Translations under genes and position numbers: made by a program | Notes under the pieces: model-generated | The model's input: the letters and a program-made list of their open reading frames with translations, nothing else | What the model was told of the DNA's origin: nothing | The model's database searches: none | NCBI RefSeq assembly: GCF_011386835.1 | Contig: NC_088791.1 | Coordinates: 13,020,998 to 13,084,997, forward strand | Direction of reading: 5' to 3' | From: Chrysemys picta bellii | Lineage: Eukaryota; Chordata; Testudines; Emydidae | Length of the DNA stretch: 64,000 nt | Part shown: in pieces, positions 1 through 11,225 of the stretch | Layout: the number at the start of each line of letters is the position of its first letter | Numbering within the stretch: the first letter of the stretch is position 1

Positions 1-1556
1 CCTAAGTGTCTGTGCAGACCCCCAACAGACACTAACAGTTCTTAGTGCACTTTGATCTAGTCCACTTTGAAATGGGACTAGATCAAAGCACATTAAGGAG
101 CTGTTAGTGCACGTCAGCAGGGTCCACATGTACACCCTGTGCCGCAGCCTAGTGTGGGATAGATTCACCCCCCAGCTTGCCATGGACTAAATGTTCATGT
201 ACGCAAACCCTTAATTGTAAATCGGCCAGATTCTGATCTCAGTTACACCCGGGTAAATCTGGCATAAGTCTCCTGCAGTAAATTGGATCAGAATCCCGAT
301 CATTGTGTGCTAAAGTGAAAATTACGATGATCCTTTATCAGTGCAGCCATTTTTACTAATTTCCAATGTCATGTAACCTCTTCACAAACAGGTACTTTAG
401 GTGTAGCCTCCAATGGCCTTGATAAGTCCATCCCACCCTGGGCGAAACCCACACCTACGGCAAAGCATCCATTAAATCTCAAGGCTCCAAATGTATCTAC
501 TCACATAACCTCAGGTAAAAGACGGTGGGCTGTCTGTCTGCTTTCCTCCCTCTTGCTTTGCTTAGTACAGCTCTTGTATACAAAGGTGTGTGTGTGTGTG
601 TGTATGGGCCGGGGGAACAGAGCAACGGCGGAAGAAGCCAAATGGCCCGTTTATCCAAATGGATGGAGATAGCACTGCCTGCTCTCCATTCACCTAGGGA
701 CAGTCACTGCATTGCATTGGTTTTGACGTGCCATTTCCCCCACCCACTTTCAGAGGTCACTGGCCTCCACTGGCAGAGGCCCACATTCCAGTTTGAGAGC
801 AGTGCAAAATCGCCACATATGCTCTCAAGAGAGGGCCTCCGTCTGGATACAGATTTGGCCCTGAATCTGAACTTGCCCGTAGTGAAAAGGCAAAGAAACC
901 CCGAATATTTGTTGCATGGCTGCTACAGAAAGGGAATTTCAAAGCCTCATTTCTTCACTTTGATGCTGCCCTGCAATTGTTCTCAGCACCCAGATCACAA
1001 AGATTTGGGCCTACATATTCTAAAGCAGGGATCGGCAACCTTTGGCACACAGCCCGTCAGGGAAATCTGCTGGCGGGCCGGGACGGTTTGTTTACCTGCA
1101 GCGTCCTCAGGTTCGGCCGATCGCCCGAGTCAGTTTAGGCCCGAGTCTAAATGGCCTGGTGCTGAGAATAGCTGAGCCCCGTCTATGCTAGCATTTCCAT
1201 TGAAACTAGCACCAGTGCTAAAAAACAAAATGTGCTAGGGAGATGTATTTATTTAGTACTGATTCATGTGCAAGGTAGTACTTTATTTGTCTGGTCAAAA
1301 CCAGGCACCTCTTGTACTGGTAAATGTGGGGGCTTGCCCCCCAGTGTATTTAATCAACCCTGGAAACAATTTACCACGGGGCATGGTAGATTCTCCATCA
1401 CTGACCATTTTTAAACCAAGGACGGCTGTTTTTCTAAAAGACCTACTCTAGGAATTATTTTGGGGAAGTTCTATGGCCAATGCTATACAGGAGGTCGGCC
1501 TGCCTGATCACAGTGGTCCCTTCTGGCCTTGGCGTCAATGAATTTGAAGCTGATGA
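1..1556. other. Presumed ITIH2 intron; no exon recognised
   Basis: I find no exon here that joins the ITIH2 frame. The stretch holds a fold-back repeat at about 20-115, a TG dinucleotide run near 587-605, and the left end of a hAT-like repeat near 1027-1140 whose first bases read cagggatcggcaacctttgg. Since the next ITIH2 exon begins at 4867, this is most simply intron, but the upstream exon is outside the window, so the assignment is inferred. Confidence 0.5.
20..115. repeat. Fold-back (MITE-like) repeat
   Basis: A segment reading gtgcactttgatctagtcc is followed after a short spacer by its approximate reverse complement (gggactagatcaaagcac), with further imperfect pairing outside, giving a hairpin of about 95 bp. 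This is typical of short non-autonomous DNA elements. I cannot name the family or see a clear target duplication. Confidence 0.55.
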
Positions 1557-2660
1557 TAGGGTTACCATTCGTCCGGGATTCCCCCGGACATGTCCGGCTT
1601 TTTAAGCTAAAAATAGCGTCCGGAGGGAATTTGTAAATGTCTGGACTTTACCCCCCATGCAGAGCACGGGCGGCTAACAGTGCTGCCGGCCGGACGGTGT
1701 CACTTACATGGGGCTCCGACACTCAGCCAGAGAGAGCACGTCCTCCTCCTCCCTCCCTCCCTCCCTGCATCGCAGATCGGCTCCGGCAGTCTGGAGCTCC
1801 TCCCCTGCTGCTGCCCAGCGGCTCAGGCAGGTCCTGAGCAAGTTCACAGAGACCTTAGGCGAACCGAAGGCCAACAACAAGGGGGCCAGGGGGTCGGAGA
1901 AGGGGCAGGGAGGTTTTGGAGGGGGCAGTCAAGAGACGGGGGGGTTGGGAGTTCGGGGGGGCTTTCTGGGGGTGTGGATAAGGTTTTGGGCAGTCAGGGT
2001 ACAGGTAGGGGGTAGGGTCCTGGGGGGCATTTGGGGGGGGTCTTAGGAGGGGGCAGTTAGGGGACAAGGAACAGGGAGGCTTAGGTAGGGGGTGGGGTTC
2101 TTGAGGGCAGTTAGGAGCAGGGGTCCCAGGAAGGGGCAGTCAGGGGACAAGAGTGGGGGGGAGTTCTGCGGGGGGGCTGTCAGGGGGCAGGAGTGGGGAG
2201 AGGGATCGGAGCAGTCAGGGGATAGGGAGCAGAGGGGTTTAGATGGGTCAGGAGTTCTGGGGGGCTGTCAGGGGCTGGGGAGTGGTTGGATGGGGCGTGG
2301 GAGTCCCAGGGGTCTGTCTGGGGGTGGGGGTGTGGATAAGGGTTGGGGTAGTCAGGGTACAGGTAGGGGGTAGAGTCCTAGGGAGCCAGTTAGGATGGGG
2401 GGAGGGTCTCAGGAGGGGGCAGTCAGGGGACAAGAGGCAGGGAGGCTTAGGTAGGGGGTGGAGTCCTGGGGGGCAGTTAGGGGCAGGGGTCCCAGGAGGG
2501 GGCAGTCAGGGGACAAGGAGCGGGGGGAGGGTTGGGGGTTCTCAGGGGGGGAGTGGGAGGGGCAGGGGCGGGGCTAGGGCAGGATGGGGCGGGGCTAGGG
2601 CAGGACAGGGGCAGGGCTCCTCCCGTCCTCTTTTTTGCTTGCTGGGTTATGGTAACCCTA
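1557..2660. mobile_element. hAT-like non-autonomous DNA transposon, 1.1 kb
   Basis: The two ends are perfect 12-bp terminal inverted repeats, tagggttaccat at the left and atggtaaccta-type (its exact reverse complement, atggtaaccc plus ta) at the right. They are flanked by an 8-bp near-duplication, gctgatga (1549-1556) and gcggatga (2661-2668), which fits the 8-bp target site of hAT transposons. The interior is a G-rich array of degenerate repeats (motifs such as ggggcagtcaggggacaag recur from 1900 to 2530) with no transposase. Open frames across the array are low-complexity and not genes. Confidence 0.8.
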
Positions 2661-3604
2661 GCGGATGAATAAAGGTGCTTTGCCCTAACGCTGTACAGCG
2701 AGATTTCTCAACTGCCCTGAGTTTGCTTTTGGAATGGGGAGTATTGTGTACATTTTGCTTTGGTAAAACAGACATCACATGCTCATCTAGTGACTCCACT
2801 GGAGAATAACAGTCAACGATTGCTACCAACTAATCCAGCTATTCCTGTAGCCAGTAGAGGCCGGTGCTCTCAAGTTCAAACCCTATTCAGAACTCATGCA
2901 GAGGGTCGTTACAGACACCCCAAAGTTACACTCAAAATATCCATGGCACCATTGTATCGCACCCAGATAAGTAGGAGTTCTTTACAAGCATGGTGCATCA
3001 CTTATGTGGTTTAAAGCATGAATGGACAAAGCCCTAGAAAGTATACCCTTATGGATAATCATGAGGATGGATTCGATGATCTAATAGATCTTCCCTGCCA
3101 TCTGCTACTGGGAGTCACAGTCAGTCCAAAAGGCTCTCTTTCTGGCTCATCTGTAGTTGCAAAGCTAATGCAACATTATTTCCAGAGTTATTTCCCATTG
3201 TAAATGACAGCATGAATGTTGTGTGGTAGATAAGGATCTCTGGATTCTCTGAAGGCTGCTGGGTCTCGTTAACACTTGGGTCTCTGCCATGATTTAATGT
3301 CTAACTTACGCAAACGATCTGGGAGAGCCATCGTCTGCAATCGCTTAATGACAATGCAGACATATGCAACAGTAACTGTCAGCCCCCGTTTGAAGGCGTG
3401 CTCAGTGGCGAGGCCAAGGGTTAATCTTAGACTTTGAAATAGTTAAACTTACTGTTTTGGAAAGGGAAAAAATGAGCAAGAGAGTCCAGCTCCTGACTCA
3501 GGTGTGTTCTCTGCACTGGCAATTCTTTGCATTATTCTGTATTTAGGGGCTTAATCCTGCTCCTGTTGAAGTCAATGGCAAAACTCCCATTGGCTTGAAT
3601 GGCG

Positions 3605-3840
3605 GGGGGAGGGGTGGGGATCAAGCCATTAGTCAGAATAAGGACATAGGATGTAGAGATGGGTCCCAGCTCTGAAGTTTGGATTTAGATCTGAACTTTG
3701 CCCCCAGCTGAACCCCCTCACTCTGCCCCCCAATCAGCTGGGGGCAAAGTTCAGATCTAAATCCGAACTTCAGAGCTGGGACCCATCTCTACATCCTATG
3801 TCCTTATTCTGACTAATGGCTTGATCCCCACACCTCCCCC
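3605..3840. repeat. 107-bp near-perfect inverted repeat (palindrome)
   Basis: Arm 1 (3605-3711) and arm 2 (3734-3840) are reverse complements over 107 bp, with only two mismatches by eye (one near the outer end, one in the gaagttTgg/gaagttCgg segment). The spacer is 22 bp (3712-3733). The arms contain no recognised transposon ends. The structure lies in an ITIH2 intron about 1 kb upstream of the exon at 4867 and would form a long hairpin as single-stranded DNA or in pre-mRNA. Confidence 0.92.
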
Positions 3841-4226
3841 AGTCCCATCTCTAGCATTACCTGCTGGATACCAGCTTTTTAAAAGAAGGTAGCTCAGACT
3901 CTCACATTCACAATGGAGCACACGGTGTTTTCCAGCTGGCAGCTCATCAGTTAACCCTGTAACTCAATGCAGTGAGTTAGACGCCGAGGCTGGGAATGCA
4001 GCATCCTCTCTTTAAAAGGATGAGACCTTGTCACAGCTCTGGGGGTGCTGGCAGGCCCCTCCAACTGCACAGACACTGAAAAATCCTTAGATTGCCCACA
4101 TCTACCAAAGTAGGGGGTCTCTATGACACAAAGGGATGGGGCCCTTGGCTCCCACTCCCCGAGTCCCTTTAGTATGGTCTCAGATTCTCTAACCCCCAAA
4201 GGGGTAGAAGGTAGCGGTGCCAACTG

Positions 4227-4556
4227 CCTAGTGGGTCATCCTGTGGCTTGCCAAACCTACCTTTCCTAGCCAGTATACCAGCATTGGCTTCTTGCAGACT
4301 TAGAGTGGGGCTGGTAAATGGCCTTCCCGGGGGCAGTACCCCGGAAGGCTCCCAGGAGTCTCCCCTGGGAGCTGTAGAGCTGCCATCTGCTGTCTCCCAA
4401 GGCTGGCCAGCAACTGCTGGGAACGTCCTGCTTTTAAGCCTTTATGCCACTCTTGATATGACTGGCAGGGCCAGCAGGGCGGAGCCAACCTTGCCCAGAG
4501 CTGCTCTTTAACCCCTTCATCACCAGTGCAGGGTTTATACACCCCATCACAGACCT
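4227..4556. mobile_element. DNA element fragment ending in ccccatcaca
   Basis: The right end (cagtgcagggtttatacaccccatcacaga in shape) matches the right end of the fuller copy at 28134-28733, where tgtgatgggg and ccccatcaca form inverted ends. The interior shares a GC-rich character with that copy. The left end is not visible, so this looks like a truncated copy. Confidence 0.45.
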
Positions 4557-4866
4557 ATGGGGATTTCTGGTTCATTTAAAAAAAATGTAACAGGCCTCTG
4601 TAAGGATTGCTTGGGAATTTCCCCATCTATCAAAAGTGGATACTTCTACTTATTCCTTCCCCAGGGGTGTTGAGGGATAATTGATTAACTTTGTAGAGTG
4701 GAAGCACTTTGAAATTGGCGAATAAAAGTAGCTGTGCTTATCTATGTCCATAGGTAGTGAACTACATTTATAGAGCAGTGAGGAAACACTGTTCAGATCT
4801 CATACAAGTAATCACACCCCTACTTTCATTTTGTTTTTTTATTCCCCACTTATTTTTGTACCTTAG

Positions 4867-4980
4867 TTGACAATGACCCACATTTCATCATCCATCTGCT
4901 AAAGAGCCAGGAGAACATCTGCTTCAATATTGACTCAGAGCCTGGAAAGATCCTGAACTTGGTTTCAGATCCTGATTCTG
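4867..4980 (+). CDS. ITIH2: ITIH2 exon with the DPHF cleavage and ester-link site
   Basis: The acceptor is ccttag and the donor gtaaga. The exon begins with two bases finishing a split codon, then encodes [19 protein letters not shown] and onward to SDPDS. It ends one base into the next codon. It contains the conserved Asp-Pro bond that is processed in heavy chains. Confidence 0.93.
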
Positions 4981-7900
4981 GTAAGAGAACATGAATAGCT
5001 TCCATTTATATAGCACTATGCATCCCAAAGGTTCTGAAAGGCCATGGTTTGGGGAAAGGAATATGTACCAGGTTCATTGTGATGATTCTTGCTTTACTGA
5101 CTGCTGTCAGTTCTAATCAAGCCAATTTTCCTCTGACCTGAGATGGAGTTCAATGCCGCTACCCCTGGTTTATGTAGATGTAAATGAAATCAGCATTAGA
5201 GTATCCTCAAGTTGCAGAACAAGCTTGCTGGGCTTAATCTCAATAATGTGAATACTAAGTCGGAGCGTGGTATCAGTTCCCTGGAAACTGGTGTGATGCT
5301 TGTAACGTTCTCTACATAACATTGACATTAAGCAATCTACAGGAAAACGTCTTCCTACGTACGGCTTCCCAGGATTGCTCTTTGCCTGTCAAAGCTGGCA
5401 GTCATTGCTGGTCCCTGTCTGGATTGTGGTTTTGAACAGGTAGTCTATTCGTAGCTTTCCAGCAGCAACTCAGTACAGTCCCTAGACTGCCAGCTGGCAC
5501 TGGACTGAGCAATGGGTGAGCCTGGGCAGTTAGATGAAATGTACTTAGATGTAAAATAGAAAAAGCTCACACCGTCTCACAACCCTGGCTGCTACCATCT
5601 TAGGAAATTCAAACGAGCACCATAACATGCCTGCAAGGTCGTGATCAGCTGGTAAATTGCAGTGATTACACAAGCACACACTGTGGATCACTTGCAGACA
5701 ATAGAATTAATGATATCTAATGTGTTCCATTAACACTGATCTAGAGGATAGACGTGGATAGACTTCTGCAGATGCACCAAGAATATCTTATCCATTCCAC
5801 TTGAAACCTGCCGCTGTGGGGCGGCGTTTCTTTCATTTGCACTTTCAGTTGAGCACAAAGAAGAAAGCAGCGGGAGATAGAGAAAGGAAAAAAGAAAAGT
5901 CGTCTTTGGGGCCAAGCAGGAAATCAAATTAATAACTAAGTCCAAAAACTGTGCATTGGGAAATGGTCTTCTCTGCTCAAAGCACTTTAGGTCTTGTGAT
6001 TTGTTTGTCTCCTATGACTTGAATAAGTCTCTGGATTACATGGCAAACTCATGGAAAACATCACATACTCTACTTTTCATAGGGATCGTGGTCAACGGGC
6101 AGCTCATTGGGGCCAAGAAGCCTGAGAATAAAAAACTGAGCACCTATTTTGGCAAAATTGGATTCTATTTCAAAAACAAAGGCTTGAAAGTAGAGATCAG
6201 CACAGAGATGATCACTCTGAAAGACGGCTCTTACAGCACCGCGCTGTCCTGGTCCGACACAGGAAGCATCATTCGGAAAAGGTGAGAGGAGGTGCATTTC
6301 CAATGTACTTTGTGGAAACTATTTGGAATATGTCTATCCCTGTGGATCTGAGGGCAAGAATTACCCTTGAACATCCCTGGGGAAATGAGCCTGGCTTGGC
6401 TTTCTAATCTCTTCCTCAAAATGAAGAGAATAATGTCCTGGTTCATCCACTGAGCAGCTGTATGTGTCTAAGTAGCTCAGTTGTCACTGTGGCTATAGAT
6501 GCTAATATTTCTTATTTGTTTTGTAGTAGAATTCAGGGACCCAATCAGGGATCAAACCCCCACTGTGTTAGGCGCTGTACAAACACAAAACAAAAGGACA
6601 GTCCCGGCCCCCAAACAACTTACAGTCTAAGTATAACGGGAGAAATGGATGGATGCAACAAACTAATGGGGACAGCACCAAGAAATAATAGCAATCAGTG
6701 TGATTAGCAGTGGTCTCAACAATGAAGCCATTATGAACAGTTTATGTTTATGAATAATAAAGGCACCTTGATCTTTTTTGTATTGACCCTACATTGACAT
6801 AGTGAATGAGCCCGGTGCTAGGCAATAGGAACTTGTGAGTTCTCATCTTGACTCTGCCACTGAATTTGCTATATAGAGCTGGGCAAGTTAGTGAACTTCT
6901 CTGCCTCAGTTTCCAAATGTGAAAAAGGAGAGGGTTATCACACTCACCCTTGCACGGATTTGTTGGGCGGTAACGAAAGCTCTGTAAATCCTCATTAAAA
7001 ACTGGGACTGATTAGGTACCGCATTCTTCACACGTCATTGTGCACAACAAGCGAAGTTCCTCAGCTGAACCAGGGACGCGGCTCTCATTTCTGTTTTGTG
7101 CTTCCGCTAGGCTGCTTGTGTCTGTGAAGAAAGACCGCAGTGTCACTATCGCCATGGACACGGAAATGTCCTTCATTGTTTTGCTTCATCGCGTGTGGAA
7201 GAATCACCCGGTCAACGTTGATTTCTTAGGGATCTACATTCCCCCTACAAACCGGTTCTCACCCAGTGCACATGGGCTGATAGGTAAAGACCTGTGGCCG
7301 GGTGGCAAGAGGAGGGATCTGATTCCATTGGTTTTGGCTAGAACTCTGTGTGCTGGGGAAGAAGGAAATCATCAACGAGAGGAGAAAAAAGTCCCGTATC
7401 TAGAATAGTGTTGTTTAACTTTCTATCAAAATAATTAATTGGCTTTCCCATGAGAAATCTTCCTTTAGGACCCGAATGGTTCTTAAACTAACAACATTCA
7501 AACACTGGGCCAAATCCTCCACTGGTGTAAGTGGGGGTAGCTCCATTAAAGTCAATGGAGCTATGCTGATTTACAGGAGCAGAGGATTGGCCCCCTGTAT
7601 TTTAGGGCCAAATTCTGCCCTCATTTATGCCAAAACCAGCAGTGTGGTCAGCAGGTGGCCTTTCATATCTACTTGACTTCCAGAGCTCAACGCTCAGTTT
7701 TATGATAGTGCATCAATAGTCACAGGGCATGTAATAAGATAAGGCCCCTTCCCCAAAGACATTATGATCTGAACAGAGGACAGAAAAAAGGAAAGTAATA
7801 GAGCAGTTAGGTATGTTAGTTCCAAGGTGATTTAATTATTTACTTGCTGCCACTTAATAGGAGACACCATAGAAGGTGTGACCAAGTCAGTGGATAGACT

Positions 7901-10900
7901 TAGCCATTAAGACAAACCTTTCTTTGTACATCAGTGAATGGTCACAACCCCAATTCGGTGCTTCTGTGCGACTATGCGACTCACCAAACCCAGCATGAAG
8001 CATGTGGAAACCAAAGAGGAATCATTCTCGGTCCCCACAGTTCAACTGTGGAATGAATTTATAGAATAAGCCAGGCTGATCTGGAGTCTGACCACTTGCA
8101 GGGCATCTGCTCTGTGACCAAAGCTCCCCATCGCAGCCAATTGGTGAGGGGAGAGGAGCAGAAGAAAGAATTAATGACCTCTCCCCCACACACACACATC
8201 TCACATCTATGTTTTTCCCCAGCAGAGTCCCCTCTCTCAGGGAAGGGGGAAGAGCAGAAGACTCCTGATACCTTCTGGAGATCTTGCCCTCTGCAAATCT
8301 AATTTACCTGACAACCATTTCCATACCACAGTAAAGGGGGATACCCTGAGATGGAAGGGTTCTTTCCTGTGCAAGTCACCTTTAAAAACAAAACACCCTC
8401 ATCACCCTTTTTAAAATTCAGGAATCCCTAGGAAAGTTCCACAGCAGAACAGAACTAGTCAGTATGAGCTTGCCTTACTGATCTTCCCAGTCCCGCTCTG
8501 CTTAAGCAGAATCAGTCAGGTGGCTCTAAAGCAGAGCACCTATCTCCACAACGTGGAAGGTCCCAGCGCATTACAAAGACCAATTTGCATGCTTGGGATT
8601 GTTGATTTTTAAAATGTGCTACACGACGGCTTAAAATGTGATGGCTGAAGGCCGTGACATGCGAGCAGTTTTAACCTTCTCTTTGGCCAGGCCAATTCAT
8701 GTCTGAACCAGAAGTGCATATCTACAATGAAAGACCTGGTCAGGATCCAGGGAAACCAGAAGCAACCATGGAAGTGAAAGGACACAAACTTACTGTCACC
8801 AGGTAGGAATTCTGCATAAACTCAGCCAAGAAAAAGATCAGGCCCTAAAATGTTTGGTAACCTCCCTTCTGAATGTAGTCGAGGAAAATATCTCTAATTA
8901 CATAGTCATTCTCTAACAGTGACTTCTTAGCTCTGTGATTCCCCCCAATTTCCTCTGCTTACAAGTAAAACATGTTTTTTTTCATAACTGTCAGCACAGC
9001 AGATCCAACATAGCACTGAAAGTCAAGCTGGGTTCTTTCCTGTTTGCGTATCACCACTAGTAATAAAAAACCCACTGACTAAATTCTGCCCTTTGTTACA
9101 ACTACGGAACCCCCATTGCCTATGTCCTCCAAAGTCTTGGTTGGGCAGTCAGCTACGTGGTGGTGTACTCTCTGCACTAGGGGGTCCATGGAAACCCCTC
9201 TGTGTTGCTGCAAATACATGGCTGTGCCAGGATGTGCAGGTTGGGAGCCAAGGAGCAGCTACTCTATGCAGTGGATTTCACCCTGAATATTAGTTCAGAA
9301 AGTAATGCTGGTCTCAGGAGGAGATTAGCGCGGTGGGAGAGCTAATGGCAGCATGACTCCTCCGTGGACTGTATTGCAAGTAGGGAGGCCAGGGAGTTCT
9401 GAACAGTAAGAGTAGAGCAGGATTTCCTTACGAATCTGCTGCTTTTAGGCTACGCCAACTCAGCAGGAAACCTCTGCCCGGCTTTTAGGAGGAAGTTTGT
9501 CTGGCACAAACTTACACACATTGCAAAGCCTGTCAGTTATATCCTTTACCTTCCCCGGGGAAACAAGACCGTAGCATGCCTCTTCAGGAGTCAGAAATAC
9601 CTACAGTTCTCCCAATTAGTACAGCTTTATATCTCGCTTGCAAGTGAGAATAAATGTGCTCTGAACAAGGTATCCCAAATCCAGCAAGGAATGCAAAACA
9701 GAACACAGTCCCTACAGAGCAGGAATGCACAACAAAGGGCCAGATCCTAGGAGATCCAACACCACATGGAAATCCACTGGCTATGCCCCTACTGTTACCA
9801 TCCTAGGCAGTAGGATGCAGAGATCTCCGCCTCATACTGGCGATGGCAGAGTTGTCCTAGGCAGCAGACACACAACTTTCAGCCCTAGCTTATTCATTTA
9901 GGGCCCAGTTGCGCCAACCTTATTTGTTGTAATCAGCGGGACTGTGGGTGTAGTAAAGTACTATTCAATGTGCTCCAAGGTGGCACAACTGAGTCCTTAC
10001 TCCACTGTCAAAGATATGGACTTCACCTACTGGCAGAACACACCTGGCCAGTTGGCTTCCTACATTCTCCCTGCTCTTGCCACTCAGCGGTTCTGAAGCT
10101 TTGTTAGCAGCACATACATTGCACTGGGGTTTGAAGCTTATTTTTCATGAGAATGAAACATAAAAGGACAGCAAGGACTCTCTCCATGTAGCATAGAGCA
10201 GAGGGGGGGGGGGCAAATATGGAAATCCTGCTCTGTAGGATCCTTCAGGTTGAGTATCTTCCAGCCAGCACAGACAGTGCTCCTCCGCACAGATCGTCTA
10301 TGTCGTCAGGACCTGATTCTGACACTCATGTAGTATCATACTCCACAAACAGTCCCTCCGGAGTCAACGGAGCTACTTGTGGAGAGAGGTATTACCTAAT
10401 GTAAGGGTGTCGGACTCTGGCTGTCAGCAAGCAGCATGGCTTACTGCAGCTTTGCTTCCAAAAGCCAGTTAATTTGATTTTTCTCACTATTCTTTTACAT
10501 GGGTGAGGTGGCATCAAACATCTGCTGCCTCCATGCTCAGCCCCAAATGGCAGCTGAAATGCATCCCCCACGGAGGCAGGTACAATCACACAGCTTCGGT
10601 TACTACAGCTTGCAGTTTGGTTTGTGTTAGGCTTTTATGGAGGTAGGAATCTTCTATCATTCAAGTGGAGAGGCCGGATGATCAGCCCTAGGCACATGCA
10701 GGCAGCGCCTGCTAAAGTCAGACTATTGATGTTCAGGCCCTATTGCTGCATTACCTTTTCTACTTGTACCCTCACCACCCATCGTCTTTGTTGCTCTCTT
10801 TATTGCAGTGGGTTGCAGAAGGACTACAGGACAGACCAAGTGTTTGGAACCAATGTGCACTGCTGGTTTGTCCACAACAGTGGGAAGGGTTTCATTGATG

Positions 10901-10956
10901 GCCACTATAAAGATTATCTTGTTCCCCACCTGTACAGCTTGCTGAAGAACCCCTGA
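4867..10956 (+). CDS. ITIH2: Inter-alpha-trypsin inhibitor heavy chain H2, 3' part (last five coding exons)
   Basis: ITIH2 is a secreted plasma heavy chain that becomes covalently linked to chondroitin sulphate of bikunin and then to hyaluronan. Visible exons are 4867-4980, 6083-6281, 7111-7283, 8691-8802 and 10809-10956, joined in frame by GT-AG introns and ending in TGA. They encode about 247 residues. The first exon carries DPHFII: in this family the chain is cut after that Asp and the Asp forms the ester link. Everything after it here is the C-terminal propeptide (ITI_HC_C-type domain), with segments such as [32 protein letters not shown] and [15 protein letters not shown]. These match ITIH2 better than other ITIH members as I know them. 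The signal peptide, VIT and von Willebrand A domains lie upstream of the window. The next gene, KIN, faces it tail to tail. Confidence 0.95.
4981..6082 (+). other. ITIH2 intron
   Basis: GT-AG intron of 1.1 kb. I recognise no repeat family with confidence and no other gene. Confidence 0.7.
6083..6281 (+). CDS. ITIH2: ITIH2 coding exon (propeptide)
   Basis: The exon of 199 bp lies between an acceptor ttcatag and donor gtgaga. It encodes [20 protein letters not shown] and continues to [11 protein letters not shown], then splits an Arg codon (AG|G) with the next exon. Confidence 0.93.
6282..7110 (+). other. ITIH2 intron with L2-like and MIR-like relics
   Basis: A relic near 6530-6640 (gcgctgtacaaacacaaaac, with 'acttacagtctaagta') resembles the 3' part of L2-like repeats. 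A segment at about 6825-7005 (tctgccactgaatttgct then cctcagtttccaaatgtg) has the core and tail of a MIR-type SINE. Confidence 0.6.
7111..7283 (+). CDS. ITIH2: ITIH2 coding exon (propeptide)
   Basis: The acceptor is ttccgctag and the donor gtaaag. The 173-bp exon encodes [20 protein letters not shown] and continues to the strongly conserved [20 protein letters not shown] and HGLI, ending one base into a Gly codon. Confidence 0.94.
7284..8690 (+). other. ITIH2 intron
   Basis: Intron of 1.4 kb. A segment near 7500-7590 (actggtgtaagtgggggtag, 'aagtcaatggagc') is a repeat type common in reptile genomes. Nothing else is recognised. Confidence 0.6.
8691..8802 (+). CDS. ITIH2: ITIH2 coding exon (propeptide)
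   Basis: The acceptor is ttggccag and the donor gtagga. The 112-bp exon encodes [20 protein letters not shown], then [16 protein letters not shown], and ends with two bases (AG) of the next codon. Confidence 0.93.
8803..10808 (+). other. ITIH2 last intron
   Basis: Intron of 2.0 kb. It contains a G run at 10203-10213. I see no exon or complete mobile element. Confidence 0.65.
10809..10956 (+). CDS. ITIH2: ITIH2 last coding exon
   Basis: The acceptor is tattgcag. The exon encodes [20 protein letters not shown], then [20 protein letters not shown] and LYSLLKNP before TGA (10954-10956). This C-terminus is typical of ITIH2. Confidence 0.95.
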
Positions 10957-11225
10957 ACGGCTACAGGCTCAAGCAATTTGTAAAGAAAAAAAAATCCTCC
11001 CTCCCCCAGACAAATATTCAGACTCCTTGGTATTCTCAGTGTAACAAAGCAGGCGAATGTAATGACAGGTGGCTAGCAGGTATCTAACTTAAGGGGCCAT
11101 TGCTCCATGAAAGAGTGTTTCAAAGTGAAGTACGATGTGGTAAAACACAGCAGGTAGCTTTTCTGTATGTAATGAATATAAACCTGTTTAAAAGCTTATT
11201 ATAATAAAGCTACTTGTTGGAATCG
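10957..11225 (+). other. ITIH2: ITIH2 3' untranslated region
   Basis: The region between the stop codon and the poly(A) signal at 11203 is a short 3' UTR of about 265 bases. The exact cleavage site is inferred to be 10-25 bases after the signal. Confidence 0.75.
11203..11208 (+). promoter_or_regulatory. ITIH2: Poly(A) signal of ITIH2
   Basis: A canonical AATAAA lies 247 bases after the ITIH2 stop and is followed by the T/G-rich stretch tgttggaatcgagtattgtc, as expected for a cleavage element. Confidence 0.8.

Larger units (their letters stand above)
2669..4866. other. Presumed ITIH2 intron with palindrome and repeat relics
   Basis: No exon is recognised. The stretch contains the 107-bp inverted repeat described separately (3605-3840). 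From about 4227 to 4556 it holds the right part of a DNA element ending in ccccatcacaga, the same end as the element at 28134-28733. Confidence 0.5.

Noticed and set aside
525..1175. 216-codon plus-strand frame near the left edge
   Set aside because: No protein signature; it runs through a TG repeat and a hAT-like repeat end.
2700..3203. Possible upstream ITIH2 exon
   Set aside because: Open frames exist, but none matches ITIH2 sequence or supplies the phase needed to join the exon at 4867.
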